Below, piece after piece: positions 11,148 to 24,055 of a stretch of 64,000 bases of DNA. The position numbers were made by a program, and so were the translations under genes. The DNA comes from Ficedula albicollis (taxonomy: Eukaryota; Chordata; Aves; Passeriformes; Muscicapidae), in contig NC_021673.1 in NCBI RefSeq assembly GCF_000247815.1, positions 112,274,766 through 112,338,765 on the forward strand. The letters run 5' to 3'. The notes beneath the pieces are model-generated. The model did not search any database. It worked only from the letters and a program-made list of their open reading frames with translations, and had not been told where the DNA came from. Numbering within the stretch: the stretch's first letter is position 1; each line of letters starts with the position of its first letter.

Positions 11148-13040
11148 TCAATAAACTCATAAATCATCTTACAGAGTCAGAGGGTGACCCTCACAAGGAA
11201 AGAATCTTCTTTCCTCCAAAAGAACTTTTCACATTTGAATTAACACGTTTGAATTAAGGCATTGACAGCTCCTTCACCACTTCTACAAGCCTGACAAGAT
11301 GCTGCTAATACCAAAAGCCTCATATCTTGTTTTTTCAAGCTCATAAAAAAGTAGATGTCTCAATTCAGTTCTGTGTCATCTCACAAATACTCAGTTTTTC
11401 GCTGTTGAATTCCTGAGGGATTCCACCACAGATAAGAAACAGTCCCACATACACTAGAAAGATGTACTTTTCTATATACATATATACCACAGATGTGTCA
11501 TGGTATGCAAAAGCTCATATGGAGGGCAGGTCAGCACTGCACTAGGCCATGTGCACCAGTGCAGAGCACAGAGACATGGAGTGAGTTAATGCTCACTGCC
11601 AAAGGAACAGTTTCAGCTGGAAGGGTAAGCAGACCTGGCTGGACGTGCTGAAGCATCAGGCTTTAAGCTTTACCCAGAGTAACTTGTTAGTGTGCCTGGA
11701 TCTTTAAAACACTTTGATGTTGAACACTCTTCAAAGGCACCTAAAGAAAGTTACCCTGGATCCACTTCCAGGTGGTGAACTAAGCTCAGCCCGTCCAAGG
11801 GAACTGATGGTTTATATCCAGGTGTTCCCAAGAGATGGAGATGACAACAAAAGCACGCAGCCTGTTATCAAAAGCAAATGTTTGCTGATTTTATGCCACT
11901 TTCTGAAATAAAATCTGGAAGATTGTGCTCATCTTTGGAATTTTGGCCAACTAAACCAGAACACTGGAAAAACAATCAGCAGACTTATAAAATCCTTACT
12001 CAACACAACAGACAGAAGTCAACAGTTGAAAAAAAACTGCAATTACTTGCCTCTCTCTCCTGAAAATTAACTTCTTAAGAAAGAAACTCAATAGTCACCC
12101 TATGACAGTTCAGTGAAAACTGCTTGAGAACGGAGCAGCTTTTAAAAAACCAATGTATTTCAATGTATTGACACAAAATTACTTCCCTGTGTGCTTACAG
12201 TGGATCAGAGAGGAAGCCAATCTGGACTTGCCAAGATCAAATACAAAGTGCAGATGTGTAAAAACAGTCCTCATCTACATCACTGGAAAATATCTGTCCT
12301 AACAGATGCAGTTTCCCTCTTTCTAACCATCTCTCAGTCTCCATTCCATGCCTTCCAAACTTTTTGTCTTTTTATGTCACTAATACAAATCTGACAGGCA
12401 AAGCAGCTGGATGTTTTCAATATGAGACACCATGTTTTGCCCCCTCAACAGGGATACACTATCAACCAGTCACTTCTGCTACTTAAAGGCCAAATGGAAT
12501 ATTGCACACAGTGCAAACTATTTTTCACAAACAATGCCATCAAGCTGAGAAAACAGTCAGTGAGGTGTTGTAAACAACCCACCACGCAGAGCAATTAAAT
12601 TGATTGATCCAGTTTCTGTTCTCTAATTGCATACTAGAACTGGAACATTTATTGAGTTCAAAGATTAACAGAATTTCTGAAAACTGGTAACATTTTAACA
12701 TTTTCCAAAGTGCATCCTTCCTTATTTGTCCTTCACTAAAATGAACTGCCTGGGACTCAATGCAAAAGGATATAAGACAAATCAGGTATCAGGCATTTTT
12801 AGAGGCAGATAAGGACAAACCATACTGACTTTTTTTCTATTTAAAATATTGTCTGCAACCCTTCACGATCCAGAAAACAACATCATTGATATAAATGGCA
12901 AAGCAATCTGGCTACTCCAAACGATGGCAATTTTCTAGTAGCTTCCTCTGCAATACCAGATCAGCTCTACCAAAATGGAGACATCTGGTCTGCACCCAGC
13001 TGAAGATGAATTTCATGCAAATACTGTGAAAGTCAAGGCA

Positions 13041-13590
13041 AATCAAAGAATCACAGAATTGTTTAGGTTGGAAAAGGCCTCTAAGATCATCAATCCAACC
13101 AATAACCCAGCACTGCCAAGTCCACACTAAACCATGTCCCCGAGTGACACATCTACACTTTTTTGAACACTTCCAGGCATAGTGACTCCAACATTTCCCT
13201 GAGCAGCCTGTTCTAATGCTTGACAGCCCTTTCCATGAAGAAATTTTTCCTAACATCCAATCTAAACCTCCCGTGGTGCGACTTGGGGCCTTTTCTTCAC
13301 ATTCTACTGCTTGTTAGCTGGGAGAAAAGACTGACTCCCATCTCACTACAGCCTATTGCAATCCTGAGAAACTTCACTTCTGTTTTCTTGCTTGTTAGCT
13401 GGGAGAAAAGACTGACCCCCATCTCACTACAGCCTTTTGCAATCCTGAGAAACTTCACTTCTGTTTTCCTTGGTGCGACTTGGGGCCTTTTCTTCACATT
13501 CTATTGCTTGTTAGCTGGGAGAAAAGACTGACCCCCATCTCACTACAGCCTTTTGCAATCCTGAGAAACTTCACTTCTGTTTTCCTAGTT
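13041..13590 (-). mobile_element. CR1 LINE fragment, internally duplicated
   Basis: The minus-strand reading is a typical CR1 3' portion. On the plus strand the order is AATCACAGAATTGTTTAGG near 13047, TTGGAAAAGGCCTCTAAGAT near 13068, CACTGCCAAGTCCACACTAA near 13111, AGCAGCCTGTTCTAATGCTT near 13202, TCCTAACATCCAATCTAAAC near 13247 and GTTAGCTGGGAGAAAAGACT. It is truncated and non-coding. The right-hand part is expanded by tandem duplication (see the repeat at 13274-13590). Confidence 0.9.
13274..13590. repeat. Three-copy tandem array inside a CR1 fragment
   Basis: TTGTTAGCTGGGAGAAAAGA starts at 13311, 13392 and 13508. The first two copies are 81 bp apart. The third lies 116 bp further on because it also carries the preceding 35 bp (TGGTGCGACTTGGGGCC, 13471, matching 13274). 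All copies end with the segment GAAACTTCACTTCTGTTTTC. Copies two and three share CTGACCCCC and AGCCTTTTGC, while copy one has CTGACTCCC and AGCCTATTGC, so the third was probably copied from the second or the reverse. Confidence 0.95.
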
Positions 13591-14613
13591 TTTTGGAAGG
13601 CAGATGTATTCTTGAGTACAAAGAGAGAAAGCAGCATTTGGTGGGCCCCTAAAGCTGGGAGGTCTTGTGCTCAGCCTCCTGTGGAGTAGACCTTGACAGA
13701 GCTACCCAACAGGCTTTCATAAAATAAGCAAGCAGCCTTGATCTAGAGTGATCATTGCCAGATCCACAACACTAAGCTGCAAATGTGCAGTATGGCTTAG
13801 TAAGGCAATTCCAGCGTAAGTTATTATACCCACTGCATCCAGGCTGAAATGAATTCAGTAGTGTTTCAGATGAATTTGTAATATCCACACAGGTAGCATT
13901 GTGTCATTGAAGGGGTACCAAAAAAAAAATGGCAAGAAAACATCCAAGGCAAAAAGGAGGTGATGCTTCAGAAGGTGCATGTACTTTCTGAAGCCAAAAA
14001 AAGGACACTAAGAAAAGCTATGCAGCCACATAATTCAGAATTTACTGTCAACTTTCAACTGGCCTGGGTGGATTTTCCAGTTTGTGGGTTGGGTTTGTGC
14101 TGAAGTGTGTTTGATGTGGAAGCTGTCTGGCCCCCTTCTGCTACACCTCACTTCACACTCAGTGGTGTCTGCTGGTCTTTCTGTCCTCCATCACATCCAC
14201 CCCGTAGGTTCCCATACAGTTAGCACAACACATTTCTGGATTACCACACTCTTTTTGTGTCCCTGATTATCAGTGCTGGCTGCACTGCATGCAGCACTGA
14301 AATCCCACCCAAAAACTAGCTTCGAGGTGGTCTGAAGATTCAAGCCTTTCAAGAAACATGGAGAACTATACATGATCTTTTAACTAGATAACCTGTGTCA
14401 CCCAAGAGTGATATTACCTCTAGCAATGTGTGCAGGTGTTCAATATAAACTGCTATGTCCTATCTAGTAAAACACTGTTTCTGCTGGAGCTTTTATTCCT
14501 TTTGAATCTTTAAAAATAACTTGACAGGTCAGCCCATTTCACTAAAAGTCAGCAAGTCTGACACCGCACCGTGCCTTAGAAAAAGTGCCTTCAAAAAGAG
14601 CAGTGCTAAATTA

Positions 14614-14997
<384 letters not shown>

Positions 14998-17900
14998 TCA
15001 AAGAAGCCCAAAAGAACGCTTTGCCACCGGCAGAACTACCAGCAATCTTTTCTAGGGCACATTTCAGCAGTTTGATACCCACTCATTTAAAAAGTAGCAG
15101 CAATGAAACAAAGTAAAAGCACCTTCCAGTAACACAGAAAATCAGACAGACTGTTCCTGATATTATACATTCTGTAAGGAGCAATTCATTACACCTAAAC
15201 TTCATTAGTGTTGTTTATTTAGATGTAATAAACCAAGCTTATGTAATGAAAAGATCTCAATATACTTTGATGTTTCCTGACTTACTTCACCAGTGATAGT
15301 CAGTCATCCAACTCTAAGATAATTCCCAGTCTCCCTCCCTCAGGAATAGTACATTTATCTCATATTTACCAGCTGCTGGATTCAAACTTGGAGCTTCAGT
15401 CCTTCTGTAGCTGCCAAAGCAGTGCAGGACAAGGCTGTCCAAAATGTGCACATGGAAAGGTGTACACCCATCTGACAGGTCAGCTCTGTGCAGCCAGACA
15501 ACCTCACAGCTTAAAACACACTGCTCACCTGAAATTGAGTGTGGTGTGCCTGGGTAGGAGCAAAATGTCAGGATCCATCCCCATGGAAAATATGATGGAA
15601 TTAATGACTTAATCACATCAGGACATATTTGGGAGAGAAACTTTATTTAGTAGGGCTAGAGGTGAGAAGGCTGCTGAGAATTCGGCTGCCAGGCAGGATT
15701 TTTAATGATTCACCACCTGCCCCTGGGCAGGAGGAGACCTCTATGTTCTCCTTGTCTGAAACAGCCTTAGATGCATCAGAAAAGGGAAATTATTTTTGCA
15801 TTTGAAAGTTGAAGTTTATTTTTAAATTTTACAACACTGCAGAGCTAAAAGCTATCTTAGCAATTCTGGAACACACAATTAAAGTGATTTAATTTATTTA
15901 AAAACAAAATAAATGTGGAACCTTTTGCAATCCACTTTGGTGCTTTCAAAATGCAACAACATATTTAGCACTTTTGTGAAATGGAAAACTGGGGATTAGT
16001 TTGTAGTACATTTTTTTCCTTAATTCAAAACAAGTCAAAATTACAGGAAATGCCCGACAGCATAAAACACTGAAATAAATCTTGTTCTAAGCGTTCTTAT
16101 TTGCTCTTTCAAGGAAAGGAAAAAAAATGAATCAATTTTATTCATGTTTGTAAGTGAATTCAGGCATAAAACTCTTCAACATTTTAGTATTGTGCCCCAA
16201 GGATGCCTGAAGACTATTCTTCCCCCCAAGTCTGAACAGGCAAAGCTAACACTGAATGCCATTGAATATATATCCATGGGGTTAGAGAGACCATTCAGGG
16301 GAGCTCTTGGAGCACAGCAGATGGTCAAAGCCTTAAAGCTTTTCCTTCCTGGGAAGACTGAGGAATTCAAAGGTGCTGGCATAACAAACTATACCAAACT
16401 CTTGACCCAGACTGCAGATCAGAACAAAGCCATAAATAATACCTGTTTGCAGTCCCAATTGGTGCCTGCCACACAGAACCCCCAGAAAACTCAGCAGAGG
16501 AATAAAAAAGAGAGATCTTGCAGATTAAACTGACGAGATGAAGCTTCAGGAAAGCCACTCTCACTAGGTCCAAGAGAATGGCAGTGAAATAAATACAGGA
16601 GATGAGTGGAACAGCCATGGTGTGGCAGGACAATGACCTCGATGGCTGCTGCTCTTAGCTGGAAATACTCTTTGCCCTGGAAGCACTCGGTGTCACATGG
16701 CTATCAGATACAGATAAAACACATTTACATTGCACAACCTGAAACTTCCATTTGACACTGAGCTCTCTCACACTCCAACCCTCCTTCCTGTGACCTAGCA
16801 ATGGTGACCCATTTCCAGTGGCATGAGGTGCTACGTTGATTTTAAGATCTCTGCTCCTTTTCCTTGCTGCCACCCCAAGCGCTGCCAGCACCACGTGGGC
16901 CCTGGGGTGTCACTGCTGAATCTGGGCATCACAGGAGCCCATTGCAGTGAGCAGCTCTGAGGCTGCCTGGATAAAACCTGCCCTGTCACCAGAGTGACTG
17001 CGAGCATAACACAGAGCAGCTCCATGCCCACTGGAGACTGAGCTTCCCGTGCACTCCATTAGGGATGCGCTTTGTGTCCATCAGGAAAACAGCCTCTGAT
17101 TTTATGCAAAGTAGTGTTTGGGGAATGAAGAAATTACTAATTTACAGGCCTTAATTCAGAGGTTATTCCCCCCTTCTCCACCTTCTGCCTTCATGCCAGA
17201 TTGATTTTCTGAAAAGTATTTAGAAAATACTCGTGATATATCACAATGCTTCATCCTGCTGGAGAGAAGAAAACCAGAACAGCTTCTGAAATACCCAGAT
17301 GTCCTTTGCTGTCCTGCAAACAGCTCTTGGACACACATTTTAAATTTAGTTCAAAAATACAATTGCCAGCCAACCTTTACACAGAAATGCTATGGAACAT
17401 GGAATATCGTTCTAGAGGGAGTGATGACTAAACCTCATGTTCACCAGCAGCTCCTGAGATCCACTCACTCTATAAATACCTACATGGAAACCATGCACAC
17501 ATCTCCTCGGCCCACAGATTAATTCAGTAGGTTACTGATACTCCAAAGCTGTTCCAGGAAGCCATAAAAACAAGTCTAAATTATTAAAATCTATGGAAAT
17601 GTAGGTTTTTAGTTTTGTTTTATTTTTAATGGGGCTACACCCCTGCCCACCTCTAAATCCCAGCTAATATCTTTAGCAGAAATTACTTCTTCAAAATGGC
17701 TAGAAAGCAACATCAAAATTGCTGACAGCACTCACACATTACCTCAGTAATGTAAGACACACATGACAAAATTACACACTTTCCAAAATAACTCTAAATG
17801 GCAACAGACACATCTACTCCAAGTGTCACCCTGCTGTCCCCAAAGGGAGTCATGGGGATTCCCCAGGATGAGGGTCCACACTGATGCTGTGCAGGTGCTC

Positions 17901-18951
17901 CACAGCTCTCCCAGCACCCCACTGCCCACAGCTCAGGGATGATGTAAGACCCTCAAGTCCCAGGCATGACCCAGGCACCCCCATGCCACAAGGGCTGCCC
18001 TCACCTCGCTTTGGGGGCAGCCTTCCTCCCCCACCACCCACTCCCAACACTCCAGCACTCCTCTGACCCTGTGCAGAAGCAGTTCAGCTCACAGAAATCA
18101 GCAGGAAACTAATAATTTTCCAGATCCAGACCTGGCTGCCTGCCCAGGCACAGGAGTGCCAGAGCCAGCACAAAAGGGAAGCCAGGATGATGTGCCTGGG
18201 AAAGGAGGAGGAGGAGGAGGGTGGGACCAGCCCCATGCTGGTTAACATCAGTGTAGGCTGCCAGGGAGCCTCATCCCAACATGGTGCTGCTGGGCACTTG
18301 TCCAAGAGTCTGGACTAAGTGTCAGTGCATACCTGACCTCAGAGGCAAGGAAGTGCTCTTGGGTTCCTGCACTTAACACTGCACATAAACACTTTGCTAA
18401 GGAGACACAACGCCTTGCCTTTCCTGGCTGCTCAAGCTGCACCGTTTGCTTTTTGGGGAAGTTTTGGTGGCACAGTCCAAGGGCTGTAGTTGGGCATTTT
18501 GTGTCTGCATGGTGTCCTCCTCCCCTCTCCTTGCTGTACCTCCCCAGGAAGTATAGAGCCTGGCCAGGAGCATCCCCACAGGAATCCACTGCAGGCAAAC
18601 CCAGCATGAATGAACACAGCTTAGCTTTCAACCTGACTCATGAGGTCAAGGGTACTGCCACTACTACAAGCCAACACTACTGGACTGTTAGATGGCAATA
18701 GGAAAGGCATGGGATCATCATGGTTTGCTGCAGTTTGGTCTCAAATTAGTCTTAATTTACTGTACAGCCATGCTCTTGAAATCACCATAGGGCTTGCAAG
18801 TGGAATGGTATTTTTTTAATTACAGAAAAGCTCTGCAAAACAAATTTGTTAAATAATGATACCCACTAAGATTCATATGATACATGTACCACTGACATTT
18901 CGCTAAAGACTCCTAGACACTCTTTCCTGGGGGAACCTTCTTTCTTCCTTT

Positions 18952-18972
18952 CTTTTTTTTTTTTTTTTTTTT
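18952..18972. repeat. Poly-T tract
   Basis: About 21 T preceded by a CTTTC-rich stretch. On the minus strand this is a poly-A tract. No retroposon body was recognised next to it. Confidence 0.85.
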
Positions 18973-19055
18973 AATAATTCTGAGGACTATGCCAAGAAAC
19001 CACATAAATGGGTGGATTCTCCAGCCAGTCCACATAAGCTCCTGCTGATAAAATA

Positions 19056-19183
19056 CATTTCTATTTCTCCCTCCAAAGTCCCCATGATATTTCAGGTTTG
19101 GAGAACTGATTTCTCCCATTTCTATTTCTCCCTCCAAAGTCCCCATGATATGATATTTCAGGTTTGGAGAACTGATTTCTCCC
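19056..19183. repeat. Tandem duplication, about 61-66 bp unit
   Basis: CATTTCTATTTCTCCCTCCA starts at 19056 and 19117. The second copy carries a 5-bp TGATA insertion (CATGATATGATATTTCAGG against CATGATATTTCAGG). The rest, through GGAGAACTGATTTCTCCCAT, is identical. Confidence 0.95.
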
Positions 19184-19891
19184 ATGAGTTTTCATTAAAA
19201 ACCTTAGGCCAGGAAACATGCTCTGTTTACAGCTGAGTCCTCTAGAAGGCTCATTTATCAATTCTGCAGTGTTCCTATTTTCTTACAATAAGCAGTACAG
19301 AGTGATTAGTTCAGGTCTAATTTGATAAAGTTTCCTTGAGGACAACGACACAATATTCTTCAAAATCTGCTACAGGCTCATAATAGAGAAGACAATCTCT
19401 CATTAACAAACACTTCAAATCTGTAAAAATTCTAGCTGCTCTCATTATCAGAGCCTGTTAATTGAAGATACACTAAGGCAATCTGAGGCATTTCCAAGTG
19501 GGGTCGTGTCCCATAAACTCTGGTCACAGAAAATATGAGAAAACACGGAGGTGACATGGAGAGATGATGTGGAAAGCAAGAGGATGAAGCGACTTGGCAA
19601 TTCTTAGACCTTGTTTGTGTGAGCAGGAAACCCAAAATAAATATCACCTGAAAGTATCAGGATTAAGCTACTAGATCAGTAATATTAAACACACTCCTGT
19701 GACTTTTAAGATATGACTTACACACGGTAGGAAAATAGCTGAAGTGGCACATCTTGCAAAGTTTGACTGTTCCCTTGCCCTGTATGTGCCCTTCCCCCCT
19801 CCACTAAGTATTCCCCAAAAAGGTCTGCATGCAAACTCTTCACCACCTAAAAAAAGAAACAAACATAAATAAATAAATAACCCTGACTTAC

Positions 19892-21070
19892 TGCTTCTGA
19901 CTTGGGAGGCACTGGAGGTGGAGGTAGGGAAACATCTGAAGACTTCGTGGCTGTTCCAACAGTTGCAGGCACAGGAAGGGACGCGGTACCACACTTTGAT
20001 CGGAAAGATCCTCTGTAGCTGTCACACTTGTTCTTCTCACCCAGGGAGCAAGAGAGAGGCTGATCACCACCCTTTCCACACCCTTGGTCCAACCAGAGCT
20101 CCTCGTAAGGAAGCTCTGGTTTCGTAGGCAGGAACATGGACTCTTCGCTAACCTCAGGGAAAAGGTAATCGCTGCTGCTGTCCCCCGACTCCTGGTACTG
20201 CAGAGCATCGTGAGAGAACAGGGCCCACTCGTTGCACAAGTCCCTGCAGCCGTGGAGGTTCACCTCGCTGTTCCCGTGCAGGTTGTTGCCGTAGACGCAG
20301 ACGGAGAGGCGGTGGAAGGACTGGGTGAGCTCGTCCCGCGCGTAGCTGAGGGAGTTTGGCACGTGGCTGTGCCCCGGGCACCGGCTCTTCTTGGGGCTCT
20401 TGCAGTCCTCGTTCCAGTCAGTCTTCACATCTCGCACGGCGCGCGAGTACTCGTCGATGTCAAACTGCTCCTGGCATACGTTAAACCAGTGCTGGATGAG
20501 GGGCTCGTGCCACAGCTCCCCCTTCACCACGCTATCAGGTAGAATAAATTTTGGAAGTGTCAAGTGCAAGGGAAAATGCATGGGAATGATTTTGTTTCCA
20601 CGAAGCACGCAACAAACTACCACGGTCTTGGTCTGAATGTTGACGAACTTGTACCTGTGCCCCTCACGGATAAAATGCAGGTCATAAGGGTTTCTTGGTG
20701 TAGGACTTGGCACAGTCACGTTAACAGGCAGCCTGGTTTTTTCTACTATATTGCGAATGGTGTGCTCACCTTCTTGCATCTGCACCTCCAGTGGGCTGCG
20801 GGTGCTGAACTTGCCCTTACACTGAAAAGGGAGGCTGATGCTCTCGTTGGTCCTGTGGTTCATGCAGATGAGGCAGGGCATTTTGCCTCTGCCTAGCTTA
20901 CTAATCGAATTAAGCTTCCCGATTTTTTTGAAGATGGTGTTGAGCCGTGACTTCTCCTTAGAAGATTTTGCATAAAGGATTTCTGCTTGCCCCATTAAAG
21001 TGAGCTCATCCCCAGTACTAAGGGTAATGTTGTAAACTTCAGTGTCTTCATTGCATTCACCTGAAGCTAC
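19892..21070 (-). CDS. GAREM1: GAREM1 exon 4: CABIT region, Y453 site, PPPPVPPK motif
   Basis: The exon is 1179 nt, 393 codons, phase 0 at both ends. The acceptor is TTATTTTGCAG (minus sense, AG at 21071-21072) and the donor is GTAAGT starting at 19891. It begins VASGECNEDTEVYNITL and ends PPPPVPPKSEA. The first half is the C-terminal part of the CABIT domain (NTIFKKIGKLNSISKLG, CLICMNHRTNESISLPFQC, NPYDLHFIREGHRYKF). The second half is a linker with FDIDEYSRAVRDVKTDWN, YGNNLHGNSEVNLHGC and ELPYEELWL. Counting exons 1-2 at human length, the Tyr of PYEELW falls exactly at residue 453, the reported SHP2-binding phosphosite of human GAREM1. PPPPVPPK is a GRB2-SH3-type ligand. Reading upstream of the acceptor adds 18 non-homologous intronic residues and a false start Met, so the exon start is set at the splice site. 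No frameshift is seen. Confidence 0.98.
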
Positions 21071-22258
21071 CTGCAAAATAATAATAAAAAATTTGGTTAT
21101 CCCCCAATGAAGACAATACTTCAAATCACAAGAAATCTCTTGAGACTGAACTTACAAGACTATGTATTGGAAAAAATCAAAGTAGCTTTATTTGAACTGG
21201 TCAAGTGCAAGGTGTTTAAGCTGAAGCTCAGCTAAGTAATCTTTTTAAATTGGCCAGCACATTCCTGCATCTTGCTTGAGAGGAATGAGACACCTGAAAC
21301 TGCCAAAGAAGGCATGAGAACAACATAATCATTTTTTAAAGAAAGAGCAAATCCACAAATCCCAGCAGTTCAAATAGCTGCTTGTGTCAGCTATGTGTCC
21401 AGCTATGACAGACCATGTCTGGATTCCCTTAGGTATCTTTTCCCCATACCTTTGTTTTTGCTGTTTGTTAGAACTTATTTGCCAGGCTCTTGAGGGAAAC
21501 AAACTTCTTTCACCATCTTCAGCTCCCTGAGGAGCAGAAAAGGTGACTTCATCATTACAGATGAAGCATATCCCTTTGATATAATCTTTTCCAGGCTAGG
21601 GGGAATGACAGATGACATCTATTCCCTGAAGGAGAAATCAAGAATATCGGCCTATCCCATATGCCTAACTCCCCCCCCTCTGCTTTGCTCTCCTAGTCAT
21701 AGACTTCCTTCCTCATTTTTTGATCATAATTGCAATTTAAGAGATTAAACAACATATGCACAGCCATGTGTGAGCTTTTCCAGTATGGAAATTGTACCAG
21801 GAAAAAAAACAAACAACAAAACAGATGTCCAAGGCTCATTTGCTCCCAAAGTTATTTCCTTATGACTGAAATAACTCTTTATAGACAACATTGCTCTGCC
21901 TCATATTTGAGTGGTTGAACATGAAAAGCCCTTTTCAGGGAACTAACAGAACCCACCCAATTCTTTAGTAGCAGCAGATTCCTGCTCATAAATGAAGGTG
22001 CACCAGATAAACACTACTGGTCTGTTATGGACCATTTTATTTGAGAAATTGAACGTACTAAAGAAATTGCCAATGAAAACACATGCTAAAATTGTATATC
22101 CCTTCCTCACCTCCAAAACCCCTAAAGACTTCACAGACTTGAGTGAAGTTCAAACTCCAGGCTTCAAACCCTGGTATCATCACACTATAGCCACTGCATA
22201 AAATGAAAGCTGCAATTCCAGTAAGTTAATAACTGACAAGCACAGTGAATATTGCTCC

Positions 22259-22440
22259 CTCTTGTAAGACATGACCTGCAATCCCCCCGTATTTGCAGAA
22301 CTGAGATTCTCTTCCGCAAGCCTCCTGGAGCAATGGCACAGGCAGCCCTCCTCTTGTAAGACATGACCTGCAACCCCCCCGTATTTCCAGAACTGAGATT
22401 CTCTTCCACAAGCCTCCTGGAGCAATGGCACAGGCAGCCC
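22259..22440. repeat. Tandem duplication, 92 bp unit
   Basis: CTCTTGTAAGACATGACCTG begins at 22259 and 22351. Both copies continue through GAACTGAGATTCTCTTCC, AAGCCTCCTGGAGCAATGGC and ACAGGCAGCCC. A few single-base differences separate them (AATCCCC/AACCCCC, TTGCAG/TTCCAG, CCGCAAG/CCACAAG). Confidence 0.95.
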
Positions 22441-22680
22441 AGGCGAGGTGCGCCGCCTTAGCACTTCAGGCTTCCGGAGAGGAAGTCATTCAAACCCTGA
22501 GTTATCTAAACAAACACTAATTGGTCCAATCCAGGAAACCACCAGGATTTATGGCCTGCAATACGCACTCACAGAGCGCACCACTGGCCTGACGGCGTTT
22601 TGAAACGCCGCGACGTGAAAGGAAAGCACTGCGGGTGCTTGTGCTGATAACGCCGCGTGACGTTCATCGCTGGTTCCTCC
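22440..22680. promoter_or_regulatory. Intronic CpG-rich patch with CCAAT and CRE-like motifs
   Basis: Embedded in AT-rich intron, about 110 bp (22560-22675) holds some 14 CpGs, for example ACGGCGTTTTGAAACGCCGC and TAACGCCGCGTGACGTTC. TGACGT-type CREB/ATF half sites occur near 22611 (CGACGTGA) and 22658 (TGACGTTCA). Near 22520, ATTGGTCCAATCC contains a CCAAT box in both orientations. CGGCGTTTTGAAACGCCG (22593-22610) is a near-perfect palindrome. It resembles a small promoter or enhancer, perhaps for a short GAREM1 isoform or a non-coding RNA. A decayed GC-rich transposon is the alternative. No start site is visible. Confidence 0.3.
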
Positions 22681-23254
22681 TCAAACTGTCACTGGAGCTG
22701 CAGCCACACAGCCCTGCCTTCCAGGGCTGATAAGGGCTCTGTGCCTGCACCACGCAATCTCACCCTTCTCTTTGAGGGTGTTTTCTCTAAGAACATTGGT
22801 TTCAACAAGTCCCTGCAAGTGGCTGCTTGGACACTGCTGGATTTTTCACTTGATGCTGCACGATCACAGCTTTTCCTCACTGCTTGTGGGATACTGTCTG
22901 GAGCAAGGGAGGTGTCACAAGCTACTGGCTGGAGCTGTGGGAGCTCCTCCTTGGCCAGCTTAGATTCACAAACAAACAAGCCACTGCAGGAGGAAGCGGT
23001 GGGTCAGATGTGAAACCACAGAGGTAACTAAACGGCTGAGCTTTACAATGAAGGTCTTGTGGAGCAGCTACTTATTGATGTCATCCACTTCAACCAGCCA
23101 AATAGCAAATAGGCTTTTGGAGTCAACTGGCATGTTTAAAGACAAAATTATTTTCAATTAAAAACACTGGAAAACATTCTTTCATTGTTAAAAAAATATA
23201 GTCACAGGATCATTACAGGTGAAATAAGGCTGAATTTAACCCTTAGTGTGTGTA

Positions 23255-24055
23255 CAGATGGGGGAACTAAATGCTGGAGAGCAGCAGTGTAGAAAGGGAC
23301 CTGGGGGTCCTGGTCACTGTAAATTTGAACATGAGCCAGCAGTGCCCTGGCAGCCAGGAGGGCCAACCCTGTTCTGGGGTGCATCAGGCACAGCATCACA
23401 GCCAGGCAAGGGAGGGGATTGTCCTGCTCTGCTCTGGGGGGGGGGGGTGCATCAGGCACAGCATCACAGCCAGTGCATCAGGCACAGCATCACAGCCAGG
23501 CAAGGGAGGGGATTGTCCTGCTCTGCTCTGCACTGGGGCAGCCTCACCTTGAGTAATGGGGGCAGTTTTGGGAGCCTCAATACAAAAAAAGACAATAAAC
23601 TATTAGAGAGCATCCAAAGGAGGGCCATGAGGATGTGAAGGGCCTTGAGGGGAAGCCACATGAAGAACAGGTGAGGACACTTGGTCTGTTCAGCCTGGAG
23701 AAGAGGAGACTGAAGGGAGACCTCACTGCAGTTTGCAACTTCCTCGTGAGGAGAAGGGCAGACACTGATCTCTGTGTGACCAGTGACAAGACCCAAGGGA
23801 ACAGCCTGAAGTTGTGTCAAGGGAGGTTTAAGTTGGATATCAGGAAAAGGTTTTTCACCCAGAGTGGGTGGGCACTGAACAGACTCCCCAGGGAAGTGGT
23901 TACAGCACCAAGCCTGACAAAAGTTCAGGAAGCATTTGGACAATGCTCTCAGGCACATGGTATGATTCTTGGAATGTCCTGTGCAAGAAAAGGAGTTAGA
24001 CTTGATGTTCCCCGTGGGTCCCTTCCAACTCAGTATATTATATGATACTCTACGA
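23255..24055 (+). mobile_element. CR1 LINE 3' portion with decayed ORF2 C-terminus
   Basis: Typical CR1 phrases occur in order: AAAGGGACCTGGGGGTCCTG near 23294, ACATGAGCCAGCAGTGCCCT near 23330, CATCCAAAGGAGGGCCATGA near 23611, TTCAGCCTGGAGAAGAGGAG near 23690, GTTGGATATCAGGAAAAGGT near 23832, and GGGTCCCTTCCAACTCAGTA near 24016. An open frame at 23635-24045 preserves the CR1 ORF2 C-terminal pattern (GLFSLEKRRLKGDL, then GRFKLDIRKRFF). The element is 5'-truncated and carries an internal duplication at 23379-23530. It cannot be autonomous, because no endonuclease or reverse-transcriptase core is present. Confidence 0.92.
23379..23530. repeat. Partial three-copy tandem duplication within CR1, with G12 run
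   Basis: GTGCATCAGGCACAGCATCA begins at 23379, 23447 and 23473. The first and third copies continue with CAGGCAAGGGAGGGGATTGT, whereas the middle copy is cut to 26 bp. A 12-nt G run (23436-23447) sits at the junction of the first and second copies and may have seeded the rearrangement or a sequencing error. Confidence 0.93.

Noticed and set aside
16144..16533. 129-codon plus-strand open frame in GAREM1 intron 4
   Set aside because: No protein family recognised, and no splice or promoter evidence.
20084..20542. 152-codon plus-strand open frame
   Set aside because: It is the antisense shadow of the GC-rich part of GAREM1 exon 4.
21071..21124. Apparent start Met and hydrophobic N-terminus in front of GAREM1 exon 4
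   Set aside because: The 18 residues are intron sequence before a clear TTGCAG acceptor. Spliced continuity from exon 3 reproduces the known protein, so this is not a signal peptide.
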